DNA of 64,000 nt, taken from Bacteroidota bacterium. Its GTDB lineage: Bacteria; Bacteroidota; Bacteroidia; SXHM01. Below, in pieces: positions 46,541 through 55,692 of the stretch (positions within the stretch are counted from its first letter, which is position 1; each line of letters starts with the position of its first letter). The notes under the pieces were generated by a model. The model ran no database searches and was not told the origin of the DNA. It was given only the letters and a program-made list of their open reading frames with translations. The stretch lies in NCBI GenBank assembly GCA_947479755.1, contig CANKAM010000002.1, positions 1-64,000 on the forward strand, read 5' to 3'. The translations under genes and the position numbers were made by a program.

Positions 46541-47572
46541 ATGGCAAAAAAACCTACTAAACCAGTAAAGAAAGCAGCAAAACCTGCCGCTAAAAAAGCA
46601 CCTGCTAAAAAGGTAGTTGCTAAAAAACCGGCAGCTAAAAAACCAGCGCCTAAAAAAGTAGCAGCAAAGAAACCAGTTAAAAAGGTAGCGGCTAAAAAAC
46701 CTGCTCCAAAGAAACCGGCAGCAAAAAAGCCCGCAGCTAAAAAAGTGGTTGCTAAAAAACCGGCAGCTAAGAAGTCTGCACCAAAAAAGGTGGTTGCAAA
46801 AAAACCTGCTAAAAAAGTGGTTGCTAAGAAATCGGCTGCAAAGAAGCCCGCAGCTAAAAAAGTAGTTGTTAAAAAGCCTGCAAAAAAAGTTGCGCCTAAA
46901 AAGGTAGCAGCAAAAAAACCGGCTCCTAAACCTGCTAAAAAAGTAGCAGTAAAAAAACCGGCTCCTAAAAAGCCTGCACCAAAACAGGTTGCAAAGGTGG
47001 TTGCTAAACCTGTAGTTGCAAAAGCAAAACCTGCTGCGCCTGCACCCAAAGCTGCCCCTGTAAAAGCGGAGCCTAAAAAATTATCAAAACCCGACAGACG
47101 CTCGTATGAAGGTTCTATTGATCCGGACCCGATTCACGCACCAATTATTATACCCCAAGCACAGATTAAAGTCCCAAAGGGTGCCATGCAAGACAACGAA
47201 AACAGAGTTAGATATTCAGACAAAGAATTAGCAGAATTTAAAGAAATTATTCTAAAAAAATTAGACGAGGCACGCAAAGATTACGAACTGCTGAAGGCCA
47301 CTATTTCTCATAAAGATGACCACGGAACAGATGATACTTCACCCACCTTCAAATTGCTCGAAGATGGTTCTGATGTTTTATCAAAAGAAGAAAGTAATGC
47401 ACTGGCTGTTCGTCAACAGAAATTTATTCAGAGCCTTGAAAACGCGCTTATCCGTATTCAAAATAAGGCATACGGAATTTGCCGCGTTACCGGAAAACTG
47501 ATTGGAAAAGACCGTTTGCGTGTTGTTCCCCATGCTACATTAAGCATTGAGGCCAAAAACATGCAAGGCTAA
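46541..47572 (+). CDS. DksA/TraR-like protein with histone H1-like lysine tail
   Basis: A 343-residue protein. Residues 1 to about 185 are almost only Lys, Ala, Pro and Val in A-K-K-P-A-A-K-K repeats, resembling eukaryotic-type histone H1 tails and expected to bind DNA or RNA electrostatically. Residues about 220-343 match the DksA/TraR zinc-finger family in Bacteroidota: a coiled-coil (E-L-A-E-F-K-E-I-I-L-K-K-L-D), then Y-G-I-C-R-V-T-G-K-L-I and R-L-R-V-V-P-H-A-T-L-S-I-E-A. Only one cysteine of the usual zinc site remains, so metal binding is doubtful. DksA proteins act on RNA polymerase; here the role is inferred. It lies 12 bp after ileS and 9 bp before lspA. Confidence 0.88.
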   Translation: MAKKPTKPVKKAAKPAAKKAPAKKVVAKKPAAKKPAPKKVAAKKPVKKVAAKKPAPKKPAAKKPAAKKVVAKKPAAKKSAPKKVVAKKPAKKVVAKKSAAKKPAAKKVVVKKPAKKVAPKKVAAKKPAPKPAKKVAVKKPAPKKPAPKQVAKVVAKPVVAKAKPAAPAPKAAPVKAEPKKLSKPDRRSYEGSIDPDPIHAPIIIPQAQIKVPKGAMQDNENRVRYSDKELAEFKEIILKKLDEARKDYELLKATISHKDDHGTDDTSPTFKLLEDGSDVLSKEESNALAVRQQKFIQSLENALIRIQNKAYGICRVTGKLIGKDRLRVVPHATLSIEAKNMQG

Positions 47573-47581
47573 AACCTGATT

Positions 47582-48226
47582 TTGAAAAAAGCGTTCATCG
47601 TTATTTTCTCGGTTCTTTTTCTTGACCAATTTTTAAAGATTTGGGTTAAAACCCACATGTTTTTAGGTCAGGAATATGACTTCCTTGGCGGACTTTTTAT
47701 TCTACATTTTACGGAAAACAACGGAATGGCTTTTGGAATGGAACTTGCCGGTGAATACGGCAAACTTTTTCTAAGCGTTTTTCGCATTGCTGCTGTAGCC
47801 GGAATTGGCTGGTATCTGTATTCGCTTATTAAAGCTAATGCGCCATCGCTCGCAATCATTAGTATTGCATTGGTGTTTTCAGGTGCAATCGGTAACATTA
47901 TTGACAGTGCTTTTTACGGTATGATCTTCAGTGAAAGTTATGGCGAAGTGGCAAAGGTTTTTCCTCCAGAAGGCGGCTATGCAAGCTTTCTGCACGGAAG
48001 GGTAGTGGACATGTTGTATTTCCCGATTATTGAAGGACATTTTCCGTCCTGGTTTCCCATTTGGGCAAACGAGTATTTTTTGTTTTTTCGTCCGGTATTT
48101 AATATCTCCGATTCTGCAATTACTTGTGGCGTTGCTCTTATCCTTCTTTTTCAGAGAAAGTTTTTTATGAGTGCAAATGCAGAGAACACTGCTGCGAAAA
48201 CAGAAGAAACTCAGGCGCAGAATTAA
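47582..48226 (+). CDS. lspA: Lipoprotein signal peptidase LspA
   Basis: Cleaves signal peptides of diacylated prolipoproteins at the inner membrane. The 214-residue protein has four hydrophobic segments and the conserved blocks D-Q-F-L-K-I-W-V (15-22), E-N-N-G-M-A-F-G, G-A-I-G-N-I-I-D (first catalytic Asp, about 100-107), G-R-V-V-D-M-L-Y-F and F-N-I-S-D-S-A-I (second Asp). A longer loop before G-R-V-V-D, as seen here, is common in Bacteroidota. The start appears to be TTG, in the same frame as the upstream gene and 9 bp after its TAA, suggesting coupling. The stop overlaps the convergent gene by four bases. Confidence 0.95.
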   Translation: MKKAFIVIFSVLFLDQFLKIWVKTHMFLGQEYDFLGGLFILHFTENNGMAFGMELAGEYGKLFLSVFRIAAVAGIGWYLYSLIKANAPSLAIISIALVFSGAIGNIIDSAFYGMIFSESYGEVAKVFPPEGGYASFLHGRVVDMLYFPIIEGHFPSWFPIWANEYFLFFRPVFNISDSAITCGVALILLFQRKFFMSANAENTAAKTEETQAQN

Positions 48227-49830
48227 GGCGTTGTTTTTTCTACCCTATAACCGATAGAAAAAATATTTTTGGGCGAAAAACTTGCACAGGGGCAACCGTC
48301 CTCATGGTAACCACCATCTGAGCGCACAACAAAATCCATGTATTTTCCTGAAAATTCTTTCAGGTTATGTAAACGAAAAGCATTGCCCAAAGGATCATCA
48401 AGGCAGCCGCCAATACCAACAGGAGTAAAGTCAATCATCATGTTGTTTATTAATTTTTTGGTAGCACGGTTGCAGGGAGAGTAATTGTCAACAATGTGCC
48501 CGAAAAGTTTGTCGATACCATCTGCCTCCCATCCATGAGCAGACACCCTGAATTTCTTGTCATGCGGAATGTAAAGTGTAAAAGCATTGCTGAATTTCCA
48601 TTTGTGTTTTCTTGTTTTACCCAATCCGTTATTCAGAATATCCTTGCTTTTTGAAAAATCATTCAAAAAAATAAAATTGCCTCCGATGTCAACAAACATG
48701 CGTATCTCAGCTTTACCCAATGCCTCATGAAAACGGTCAAAGAGTAATTCATCAAGTGTAACATTTACCTCATCAATTTTATAATCAGGCGGAACGCCTG
48801 TTCCCTCATCCCAATAGAGGTAAAGTGTTTTAGCAAAGATAGATTCATCATTTACAGCAGCAGATTTCCACGGAATTTTTATTGTGAGAGTACCTTCTTT
48901 TGAGTTTGCAGTATATTCAACAGCAGCGTTGAAATTATTTATTTTTCTTTCTTTAACAACATATTTCAAAACTGCATCAGGCGAAGGTTTTGGAAGCGTA
49001 TTTTTCACTGTAAAAACATAATCTTTCGAACTCATTTTTACCTTTCGTACAAAAGCTTTCTGATTAGGGCGGTTGTTATCAAAAGCCCCTCCGTCACCAC
49101 TTGCAAAAATGTCGATGCGCGTTGCAAACTTGTTAATAACTTTTTCAGGCAATGCTCTTCGTGTTGCAATTAATCGCATTGGATGAATTTCTGTTGCTGC
49201 AGGCGGGTGACCGCGATCCCAAACACGCAAACCATCTACATGCACCCAGTCGCCCCAGGTAGGCCAGTTCCATATAGTGTCTCTGCGTTCATGGCCCGCG
49301 CTGAAAAAGCCACAACTTTTTCCTTGCCTGTTTAACTCAGCGGATGGATTTCCTTTATTACTTTGTCCAAGGCCGCATTCCCATTCAATATGGAGATCAT
49401 TGTTTCTTATTGTATCTCGTTTTCCGTCAGGCTCTATTTTTACATCGTACGAAAGAATAGTACGGTATTTCTTATCTGGAATAAGATTGAAACACATATC
49501 GTGAGTGTAATGATACATTGGTAAGTCACTTTCGCTAACTCCTGTTCGGCTTATTTCAGGTTCAATAGTTCCTTCCACAACTGTAACTGAATCATATCCA
49601 ACAACTGGTCTCCATGTCGGGAAAAGTAGACCAATATCATGAATTTGAGTTACAAATGGAACCGGGTGAATAGTATCGTAACAAGGTTCGCAACCATCTT
49701 CTGCTTCTTGTGAACTGAGGTGCATTTCAAACTCTTCTTCCCCCCCTTCATCAATATTCAGAAACTGAAACTGTTGTGCAAAAGCAAACTGGTAAATGAG
49801 AAAAAATAGTGAAAGAAAAGTAATCCTCAT
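48223..49830 (-). CDS. Unrecognised secreted protein (535 residues)
   Basis: A signal peptide (1-18, ending A-F-A-Q) is clear; I do not recognise the remainder. Visible features are paired cysteines (D-G-C-E-P-C near 47, D-G-C-P-C-A near 512), a tryptophan-rich block (W-N-W-P-T-W-G-D-W, about 193-201), and many mixed polar/aromatic segments suggesting a beta-rich fold. There is no transmembrane segment, lipobox or recognisable T9SS sorting domain. It lies 15 bp after asd on the same strand, possibly only transcriptional read-through. Periplasmic or outer-surface location is expected. Confidence 0.75.
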   Translation of the reverse strand: MRITFLSLFFLIYQFAFAQQFQFLNIDEGGEEEFEMHLSSQEAEDGCEPCYDTIHPVPFVTQIHDIGLLFPTWRPVVGYDSVTVVEGTIEPEISRTGVSESDLPMYHYTHDMCFNLIPDKKYRTILSYDVKIEPDGKRDTIRNNDLHIEWECGLGQSNKGNPSAELNRQGKSCGFFSAGHERRDTIWNWPTWGDWVHVDGLRVWDRGHPPAATEIHPMRLIATRRALPEKVINKFATRIDIFASGDGGAFDNNRPNQKAFVRKVKMSSKDYVFTVKNTLPKPSPDAVLKYVVKERKINNFNAAVEYTANSKEGTLTIKIPWKSAAVNDESIFAKTLYLYWDEGTGVPPDYKIDEVNVTLDELLFDRFHEALGKAEIRMFVDIGGNFIFLNDFSKSKDILNNGLGKTRKHKWKFSNAFTLYIPHDKKFRVSAHGWEADGIDKLFGHIVDNYSPCNRATKKLINNMMIDFTPVGIGGCLDDPLGNAFRLHNLKEFSGKYMDFVVRSDGGYHEDGCPCASFSPKNIFSIGYRVEKTTP

Positions 49831-49845
49831 TTCTGCTTGTGAGTT

Positions 49846-50835
49846 TTAGAAAAGATTTTCTTTCTGAAGATATTCCGCAATTTGTACAGCATTGGTAGCA
49901 GCGCCTTTGCGCAGGTTATCAGAAACAATCCACATATTTAATGTATTAGCCTGACTCTCATCTCTGCGCAAACGACCAACAAAAACTTCGTCTCTGTTAT
50001 GCGAATCAATCGGCATTGGATATTGCAGATTTTTCACATCATCTTTTACTATTATACCAAATGAATTGCTTAGAATCTCTCGTACTTCATTTAAGTCGAA
50101 ATCATTTTCAAATTCAACATTTACTGCTTCAGAATGCCCGCCAATTACAGGAACACGAACAGTTGTTGCTGTAACCCGAATAGAATCATCACCCATTATT
50201 TTCCTGGTTTCGTTCACCATTTTCATTTCTTCTTTGGTGTAACCGTTGTCAAGAAAAACATCAATCTGTGGAATAATATTTAAGTCAATAGGGTAAGCAT
50301 AAGCCATCGGCCCCTGAATACCATCACGCTCGTTGTAAAGCTGGTCAACTGCTTTTTTTCCTGTGCCAGTTACACTTTGGTAAGTGGAAACTACCACACG
50401 TTTTATTTTATATTTTTTGTGAAGCGGATTTAGTGCAACCACCATCTGAATGGTAGAGCAATTTGGGTTGGCAATAATTTTATCTGCGCTGGTCAACACG
50501 TCTGCATTCACTTCTGGTACTACTAATTTTTTTGTAGGGTCCATGCGCCATGCAGATGAGTTGTCAATAACTGTTGAGCCTACTTCAGCAAACTTTGGTG
50601 CCCACTCCAATGAAGTGCTTCCGCCAGCTGAAAAAATAGCTATGTCAGGCTTTAAGGCAACAGCTTCAGCCATTCCGATCACTTTATAATTAGTTCCCTT
50701 GAAAGCAACTTCTTTTCCTATCGACTTTTCTGAAGCCACTGGAAAAAACTCTGTGACAGGGAAGCTTCTTTCCTCCAGCACTTTCATCATCTGTGTACCT
50801 ACAAGTCCTGTGGAACCTACAACTGCAATTCTCAT
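49846..50835 (-). CDS. asd: Aspartate-semialdehyde dehydrogenase
   Basis: Reduces aspartyl phosphate to the semialdehyde with NADPH, a shared step to lysine, threonine, methionine and diaminopimelate. The 329 residues include the nucleotide-binding G-S-T-G-L-V-G (7-13), S-A-G-G-S-T-S, the catalytic cysteine in N-P-N-C-S-T (about 129), and G-G-H-S-E-A with the acid-base histidine (about 240). A perfect TATTTTTG -7 box lies at 50883-50890. It is followed by the unrecognised secreted protein gene at 15 bp. Confidence 0.97.
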   Translation of the reverse strand: MRIAVVGSTGLVGTQMMKVLEERSFPVTEFFPVASEKSIGKEVAFKGTNYKVIGMAEAVALKPDIAIFSAGGSTSLEWAPKFAEVGSTVIDNSSAWRMDPTKKLVVPEVNADVLTSADKIIANPNCSTIQMVVALNPLHKKYKIKRVVVSTYQSVTGTGKKAVDQLYNERDGIQGPMAYAYPIDLNIIPQIDVFLDNGYTKEEMKMVNETRKIMGDDSIRVTATTVRVPVIGGHSEAVNVEFENDFDLNEVREILSNSFGIIVKDDVKNLQYPMPIDSHNRDEVFVGRLRRDESQANTLNMWIVSDNLRKGAATNAVQIAEYLQKENLF

Positions 50836-50882
50836 AATTAACTTATTGTTATTTGATTGGTTGAATGCTTTTTTAAACTTGC

Positions 50883-50890
50883 CAAAAATA
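50883..50890 (-). promoter_or_regulatory. -7 box TATTTTTG of asd
   Basis: Perfect TAnnTTTG match on the minus strand, 47 bp upstream of the asd ATG. Confidence 0.55.
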
Positions 50891-51097
50891 ATACAATTAG
50901 AAACTGATTATTTCACATGTTTATATTATTTAATCAACAATTCTTAATAACAGTTTAATAGTCAGTCAGACTGTTTTACCCTATAAATTTTCATTTTTTC
51001 ATGACGAGTTAAAATATTTTATATCTTGCCGCTCCTTTTTCAAAAAAAAAGTGATAGAAATCATATAGAAAAGGTAAAAAAATATTTACAAAAAGCA

Positions 51098-54000
51098 ATG
51101 AAAAAAATCTACTATTCCTTAGCCGTATTAATTATTTCTCTACTAACACTTAATAGCTTTGAAACTCAAGCACAGTGCGCTAAATCAATTTACCAGGCTG
51201 CTAATCTTGGCGCACCACCTTGCGGAGGTGCTTACGCACAAACAAGCGTAGGAAGTGATGAGTATGTATCAATGTCGGTAGTTGCAGGTGCGCAGTATTG
51301 TATCAGTACTTGCGGATCGACCTGGAATACTCAATTAACAGGTTATAATGGAGGTAGTGCAGTTTTCTTTAATGATAATAATGGCTTTGATTGTAACCCT
51401 TCTCAGCAGGCAAGTATTCAGTGGATAGCAACTTTTACCGGAACCTTGGACGTAATGGTAAACAAAAGCAATTGTCTTGGATATCAAGGCGGAGGCACTG
51501 CAAACTCTGCTATATTACAATATAAGCAATGCACTCCAACTATTACGTCTTCTTCTGCCGATATATGTTCAGGACAATGCGTTACCTTATCAGCTGATCA
51601 GGCAGGAGGAACATGGAGTGTTTCACCAAATAATGGAAGTTTTAATAGCCCCCCTCAATTTTGTCCAACTGCACTTGGTGTTTATACGATTACCTATACT
51701 CTAGCGGCATGTACAGTCACTCAAATAATCAATGTAATAACACCTTCCATAGATCCTACATCAGCGATTTCAAATCCCTCTTCAGTCTGTCCCGGAGGCA
51801 CTGCAGCAATTTCAGTTATTGGAGGGTCCTTGGGAACAAATGCGCAATGGGTTTGGTATTCTGGAGGATGTGGAGTTGGAGCTCCAATAGGAACTGGAGC
51901 TACGCTTAGTGGTAGTCCAACTAATACTTCAACATATTATGTTCGAGCTGAAGGTGGTTGTTTATCGTCTGCTTGCGCAAGTGTAACCGTTCCACTTAAT
52001 ACATTATCTACTGACCCAGTTTCTATTACTGCAACAAATACATCCATTTGTCAGGGTACAGCTACTACGTTAACAGTAAATGGTGGTTCTTTAGGAAGTG
52101 CTTCCAACTGGTTTTGGTATAATGGTGCCTGTGGAGGAGTCCTTGTAGGTTCAGGTTCTTCTATAACAGTAAACCCGCTCTCTTCAACAACATATTATGT
52201 TAGAGCAGAAGGTCCATGTAATACTACAAACTGTGCAAGCATTCCTGTTAACGTATTTTCAGCACCACAGGTTGGCTTTAATTATATAACAACACCTTCT
52301 GCATGTGGTGCTTCTGATGGAAGTATCTCAGTTTTCGGTGGTGGTGGTACACCTCCTTATAACTGGACATTGAACGGAGCCCCATCTTCAACAATAATGA
52401 ACAATTTAAGTGCAGGACCTTATATTATTCAGGCAATAGATCAAAATGGCTGTAGTGATGTAGTTTCTGTATCCATGAATGATCCAGGTGCTACACCTGC
52501 AACAGTTGTTTCTTCTGATCAGGACAATATTATTTGTCAAGGCGATTATGTTACATTCACTGCAAGTGGATCATACCTATATACTTATTATGTAAATGGA
52601 GTTCCTGTATCTACATCAAATCCTTGGACAACCAATACATTAAATAACGGGGACATAGTTCATGTGCAGGCGCTTGATTTCAACTTTTGCTCCTTTACAA
52701 CACTGGGTATTACTATGATAGTAAATCCCAATCCTGCTATTACTATGTCTTCTAACAACCCGTCACAATGTGGTTTGAATGATGGAGACGCTTCGGGATT
52801 GGTATCAGGAGGATTGCCTCCTTATACTTATTCATGGTCTCATGATGTTACTGAAACATCTTCGGCTGCTTATAATCTGGTTGCCGGAGCTTATTTTCTT
52901 ACTGTAAGCGATCAGAATGGTTGTTCTGATTTGGCTGTTGCCGGGCTTAGTGACCCGGGAGCCGCTCCTGTGACACTTACCAGCAGTGACCAGGACAGTA
53001 TGATTTGCTCAGGGGAGAATGTTGATTTTACGGCTACAGGTTCTGTTGATTATACATTCTATCAAAGCGGTCCGATTGTTCAGGGTCCGGGAACAAATAA
53101 TATCTACTCAACAACAGGATTAATTGATGGGGATATTGTAATTGCTACAGGAACTGACATTAACGGTTGTACTGCAACAAGTAATTATTTTACAACAGCA
53201 GTTATTCCAAGTCCAAACGTAGTATTGGTTAGTAGTGATATTGATAACACTATTTGCACAGGGCAATCGATAACCTATACCGCAACAGGCGCATTGTTTT
53301 ATCAGTTTTTCATAAACGGAGGTTCTCAGGGACCTCCGGGTTCTAATGATGTTTATCAATCAAACACATGGACTCATGGAGATGTAATTTATGTAGAAGG
53401 AACAGATGCAAACCATTGCATAGTTGCCAGCGCGCAAATTACTGTTACAGTTAATCCTCCTCCAACAGTTTCTATTACAACTCAGCAAGACCCTACAAGT
53501 TGCGGTGCTCAGGATGGTTTGGTTATCGTAACCGCTGCAGGTGGAACATCCCCTTACAATTATGTATGGAATCAGGATTTAACTCATACAACCTATGCGG
53601 ATGCTCCTAATATTTCAGGGGTTTATGCAGGACCATATCATGTTGAAGTAACTGATGCATCAGGTTGTTCTGCCGATGTAACAGCTTCATTAAGCGATGT
53701 AGGTTCATCTCCGGTAACATTAACAAGCAGCGATAATGATGGTGTAATTTGTGAAGGTGAAACAGTAACTTTTACAGGAACCGGTGCAACAACTTATGTC
53801 TTCTATATTGATGGTGTAGTAGTAAGTACTAATAATCCTTTCACAACAAGTTCGCTGCAAGACGGAGAGGGTGTGGCTGTTGTAGGTCTTGATACCGCAT
53901 TGTGCTCTGCTACCAGTTCAGCAATTGAGTATATTGTTAACCCAACTCCGTTTCTTCAACTAGGCATAGTAACACCTCCTTCTGCATGCGGATTGAGTGA

Positions 54001-55627
54001 TGGAAGCATTACCAGCAATACTTATGGCGGAACTTTACCGTACAACTGGACTTGGAACGGAGGGCTACCAAATGCTGAAGACATTACAGGTATCCCTGCA
54101 GGTGTTTATACAGTTATTGTTACAGATTTCAATGGTTGCACAGATCAGGTGAGTGCATCCATCAGTGATATTGGAGCTCCGTTAGCTACGATTTTTGCCA
54201 GTGATCCGGATCTTCTTATCTGTGAAAATGATACCATTGATTTCCTTGGCGTTGGCTCAGGTGGTGTATCACCCTATACATTTAATTTCTTTATAAATGG
54301 TCCACCTGCAATACCAGGATCTCCTGATGCCTATTCTACATCAGCACTTGCACATAATGATGTTGTAGCCGTAACTGTAACAGACGCAAACGGTTGTACG
54401 GGAACATCACAGCCCCTTACATTTGCTGTAACACAAACTATAGTTCCTTCATTTGCCAGTGCATTTGCTAATGTTTGCGAAAACGTTGATCAGCTTTTGT
54501 TACCGGGCTTAGGTGGTGAAAGTCCTAGCGGAGGTGAATTTACTGCCTATTATAATGGAATAGAAATTACCAGTGATTTATTCTTCCCTTACGGTATTGG
54601 TGACGGAACTCACCCGATTACCTATACCGTTGATAACGGAAACGGATGTTTTACATCAGTAACTCAGGACATTAATGTAATTCCAAGTCCTGTAATTGAT
54701 TTAGGAGCAGATTTTGCAATATGCGACTCTGCAATTATTGTTGCTCCGGGTGGTTATGTGAACTACGATTGGTTTCCTTCTGACTTGGTTATATTGGATG
54801 ACTCAACAGTGTTAATTTATAACTCAGCAAACGTTTCGGTTGATGTAACAGATGTTAATGGTTGTATAGGAACCGGAGAAGTGCTTGCTGTTATCAATCA
54901 TCCTCCGATTCTTGAAATTGTTACTTCTCCTGCCGGAGCGCCTACTGAGATTTGCATGGGTGATACCGTTACACTTTGTGTAGTTGGCAACTGGGCTACT
55001 ATTTTGTGGTCTACTGGTTCTGCGAATGTTTCTTGTATTGATGTTTACCAAAACGGAAACATTGGTGTATCAGCAGAAGACCCTAACGGTTGTGCTGACG
55101 AAATTCTGCAAGGTCAAGGAATGGTTATAACTGTTCACGATCCAATGCCTATTGTTACTGTTATTCAGGATGAATTCCAAAGCTCAGGAGGTTTTATTTC
55201 TTACCAGTGGTTTTTGAATGGTGACTCTATATTGATTAATGGGAATTTCCAAACCTACCATGCAACGGAGAGCGGAAATTATTATGTGCAGGTTACAGAT
55301 CAGTGGGGTTGTGTTGGTCAATCATCAGTAATTGAACATACTTGTGTTTGTGTTGGTATTGAAGAAAATGATCTGAACTACAACTTAGATATTTTCCCTA
55401 ACCCAACCAACGGAGTATTCACCATGAATGTAGGATTTGAACTTCCTGTTGATATGCGTTTAGAGTTGACCAACATACTTGGACAACCTGTAATTAATGT
55501 TGAAGATGTGAAAAACACTCAAAATCTTCGCAGAGATTATAACCTGAACCATTTGGCACAAGGTGTTTACATCTTTACTATCAGAACAAGTGAACAGACT
55601 ATTGTTCGCAGGGTAGTGAAGAACTAA
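51098..55627 (+). CDS. T9SS type A repeat adhesin (1509 residues)
   Basis: The ATG at 51098 opens a signal peptide (M-K-K-I-Y-Y-S-L to T-Q-A-Q, about 1-24); the longer frame starting at 51026 overlaps a TATATCTTG promoter-like box and was rejected. After a cysteine-rich N-terminal domain (C-A-K-S-I-Y-Q-A, about 25-145) come Ig-like units with Y-Y-V-R-A-E-G, then an alternation of Ig-like units (S-S-D-x-D-x-x-I-C-x-G) and SprB-type units (P-Y-x-Y-x-W), with Ig-like modules to about 1390. The last 85 residues are a Por-secretion-type sorting domain (D-I-F-P-N-P-T-N-G, then V-Y-I-F-T-I and V-R-R-V-V-K-N), the type A T9SS signal. Expected surface adhesin or gliding-related protein; ligand unknown. 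A strong terminator follows. Confidence 0.94.
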   Translation: MKKIYYSLAVLIISLLTLNSFETQAQCAKSIYQAANLGAPPCGGAYAQTSVGSDEYVSMSVVAGAQYCISTCGSTWNTQLTGYNGGSAVFFNDNNGFDCNPSQQASIQWIATFTGTLDVMVNKSNCLGYQGGGTANSAILQYKQCTPTITSSSADICSGQCVTLSADQAGGTWSVSPNNGSFNSPPQFCPTALGVYTITYTLAACTVTQIINVITPSIDPTSAISNPSSVCPGGTAAISVIGGSLGTNAQWVWYSGGCGVGAPIGTGATLSGSPTNTSTYYVRAEGGCLSSACASVTVPLNTLSTDPVSITATNTSICQGTATTLTVNGGSLGSASNWFWYNGACGGVLVGSGSSITVNPLSSTTYYVRAEGPCNTTNCASIPVNVFSAPQVGFNYITTPSACGASDGSISVFGGGGTPPYNWTLNGAPSSTIMNNLSAGPYIIQAIDQNGCSDVVSVSMNDPGATPATVVSSDQDNIICQGDYVTFTASGSYLYTYYVNGVPVSTSNPWTTNTLNNGDIVHVQALDFNFCSFTTLGITMIVNPNPAITMSSNNPSQCGLNDGDASGLVSGGLPPYTYSWSHDVTETSSAAYNLVAGAYFLTVSDQNGCSDLAVAGLSDPGAAPVTLTSSDQDSMICSGENVDFTATGSVDYTFYQSGPIVQGPGTNNIYSTTGLIDGDIVIATGTDINGCTATSNYFTTAVIPSPNVVLVSSDIDNTICTGQSITYTATGALFYQFFINGGSQGPPGSNDVYQSNTWTHGDVIYVEGTDANHCIVASAQITVTVNPPPTVSITTQQDPTSCGAQDGLVIVTAAGGTSPYNYVWNQDLTHTTYADAPNISGVYAGPYHVEVTDASGCSADVTASLSDVGSSPVTLTSSDNDGVICEGETVTFTGTGATTYVFYIDGVVVSTNNPFTTSSLQDGEGVAVVGLDTALCSATSSAIEYIVNPTPFLQLGIVTPPSACGLSDGSITSNTYGGTLPYNWTWNGGLPNAEDITGIPAGVYTVIVTDFNGCTDQVSASISDIGAPLATIFASDPDLLICENDTIDFLGVGSGGVSPYTFNFFINGPPAIPGSPDAYSTSALAHNDVVAVTVTDANGCTGTSQPLTFAVTQTIVPSFASAFANVCENVDQLLLPGLGGESPSGGEFTAYYNGIEITSDLFFPYGIGDGTHPITYTVDNGNGCFTSVTQDINVIPSPVIDLGADFAICDSAIIVAPGGYVNYDWFPSDLVILDDSTVLIYNSANVSVDVTDVNGCIGTGEVLAVINHPPILEIVTSPAGAPTEICMGDTVTLCVVGNWATILWSTGSANVSCIDVYQNGNIGVSAEDPNGCADEILQGQGMVITVHDPMPIVTVIQDEFQSSGGFISYQWFLNGDSILINGNFQTYHATESGNYYVQVTDQWGCVGQSSVIEHTCVCVGIEENDLNYNLDIFPNPTNGVFTMNVGFELPVDMRLELTNILGQPVINVEDVKNTQNLRRDYNLNHLAQGVYIFTIRTSEQTIVRRVVKN

Positions 55628-55651
55628 GGTTATTAAATCGAATCAAACAAG

Positions 55652-55685
55652 AGAGGCTTGTTTTGCAAAGGCAAAACAAGCCTCT
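55652..55685 (+). terminator. Strong intrinsic terminator
   Basis: AGAGGCTTGTTTTGC (55652-55666) is perfectly complementary to 55671-55685 around an AAAG loop, then TTTG. It ends 7 bp before the ATG of the next gene, so that gene's leader must begin in or near it. Confidence 0.85.
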
Positions 55686-55692
55686 TTGATTT

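Noticed and set aside
46525-47049. A Gly/Phe/Ala-rich leftward protein
   Set aside because: It is the reverse reading of the lysine/alanine repeat codons.
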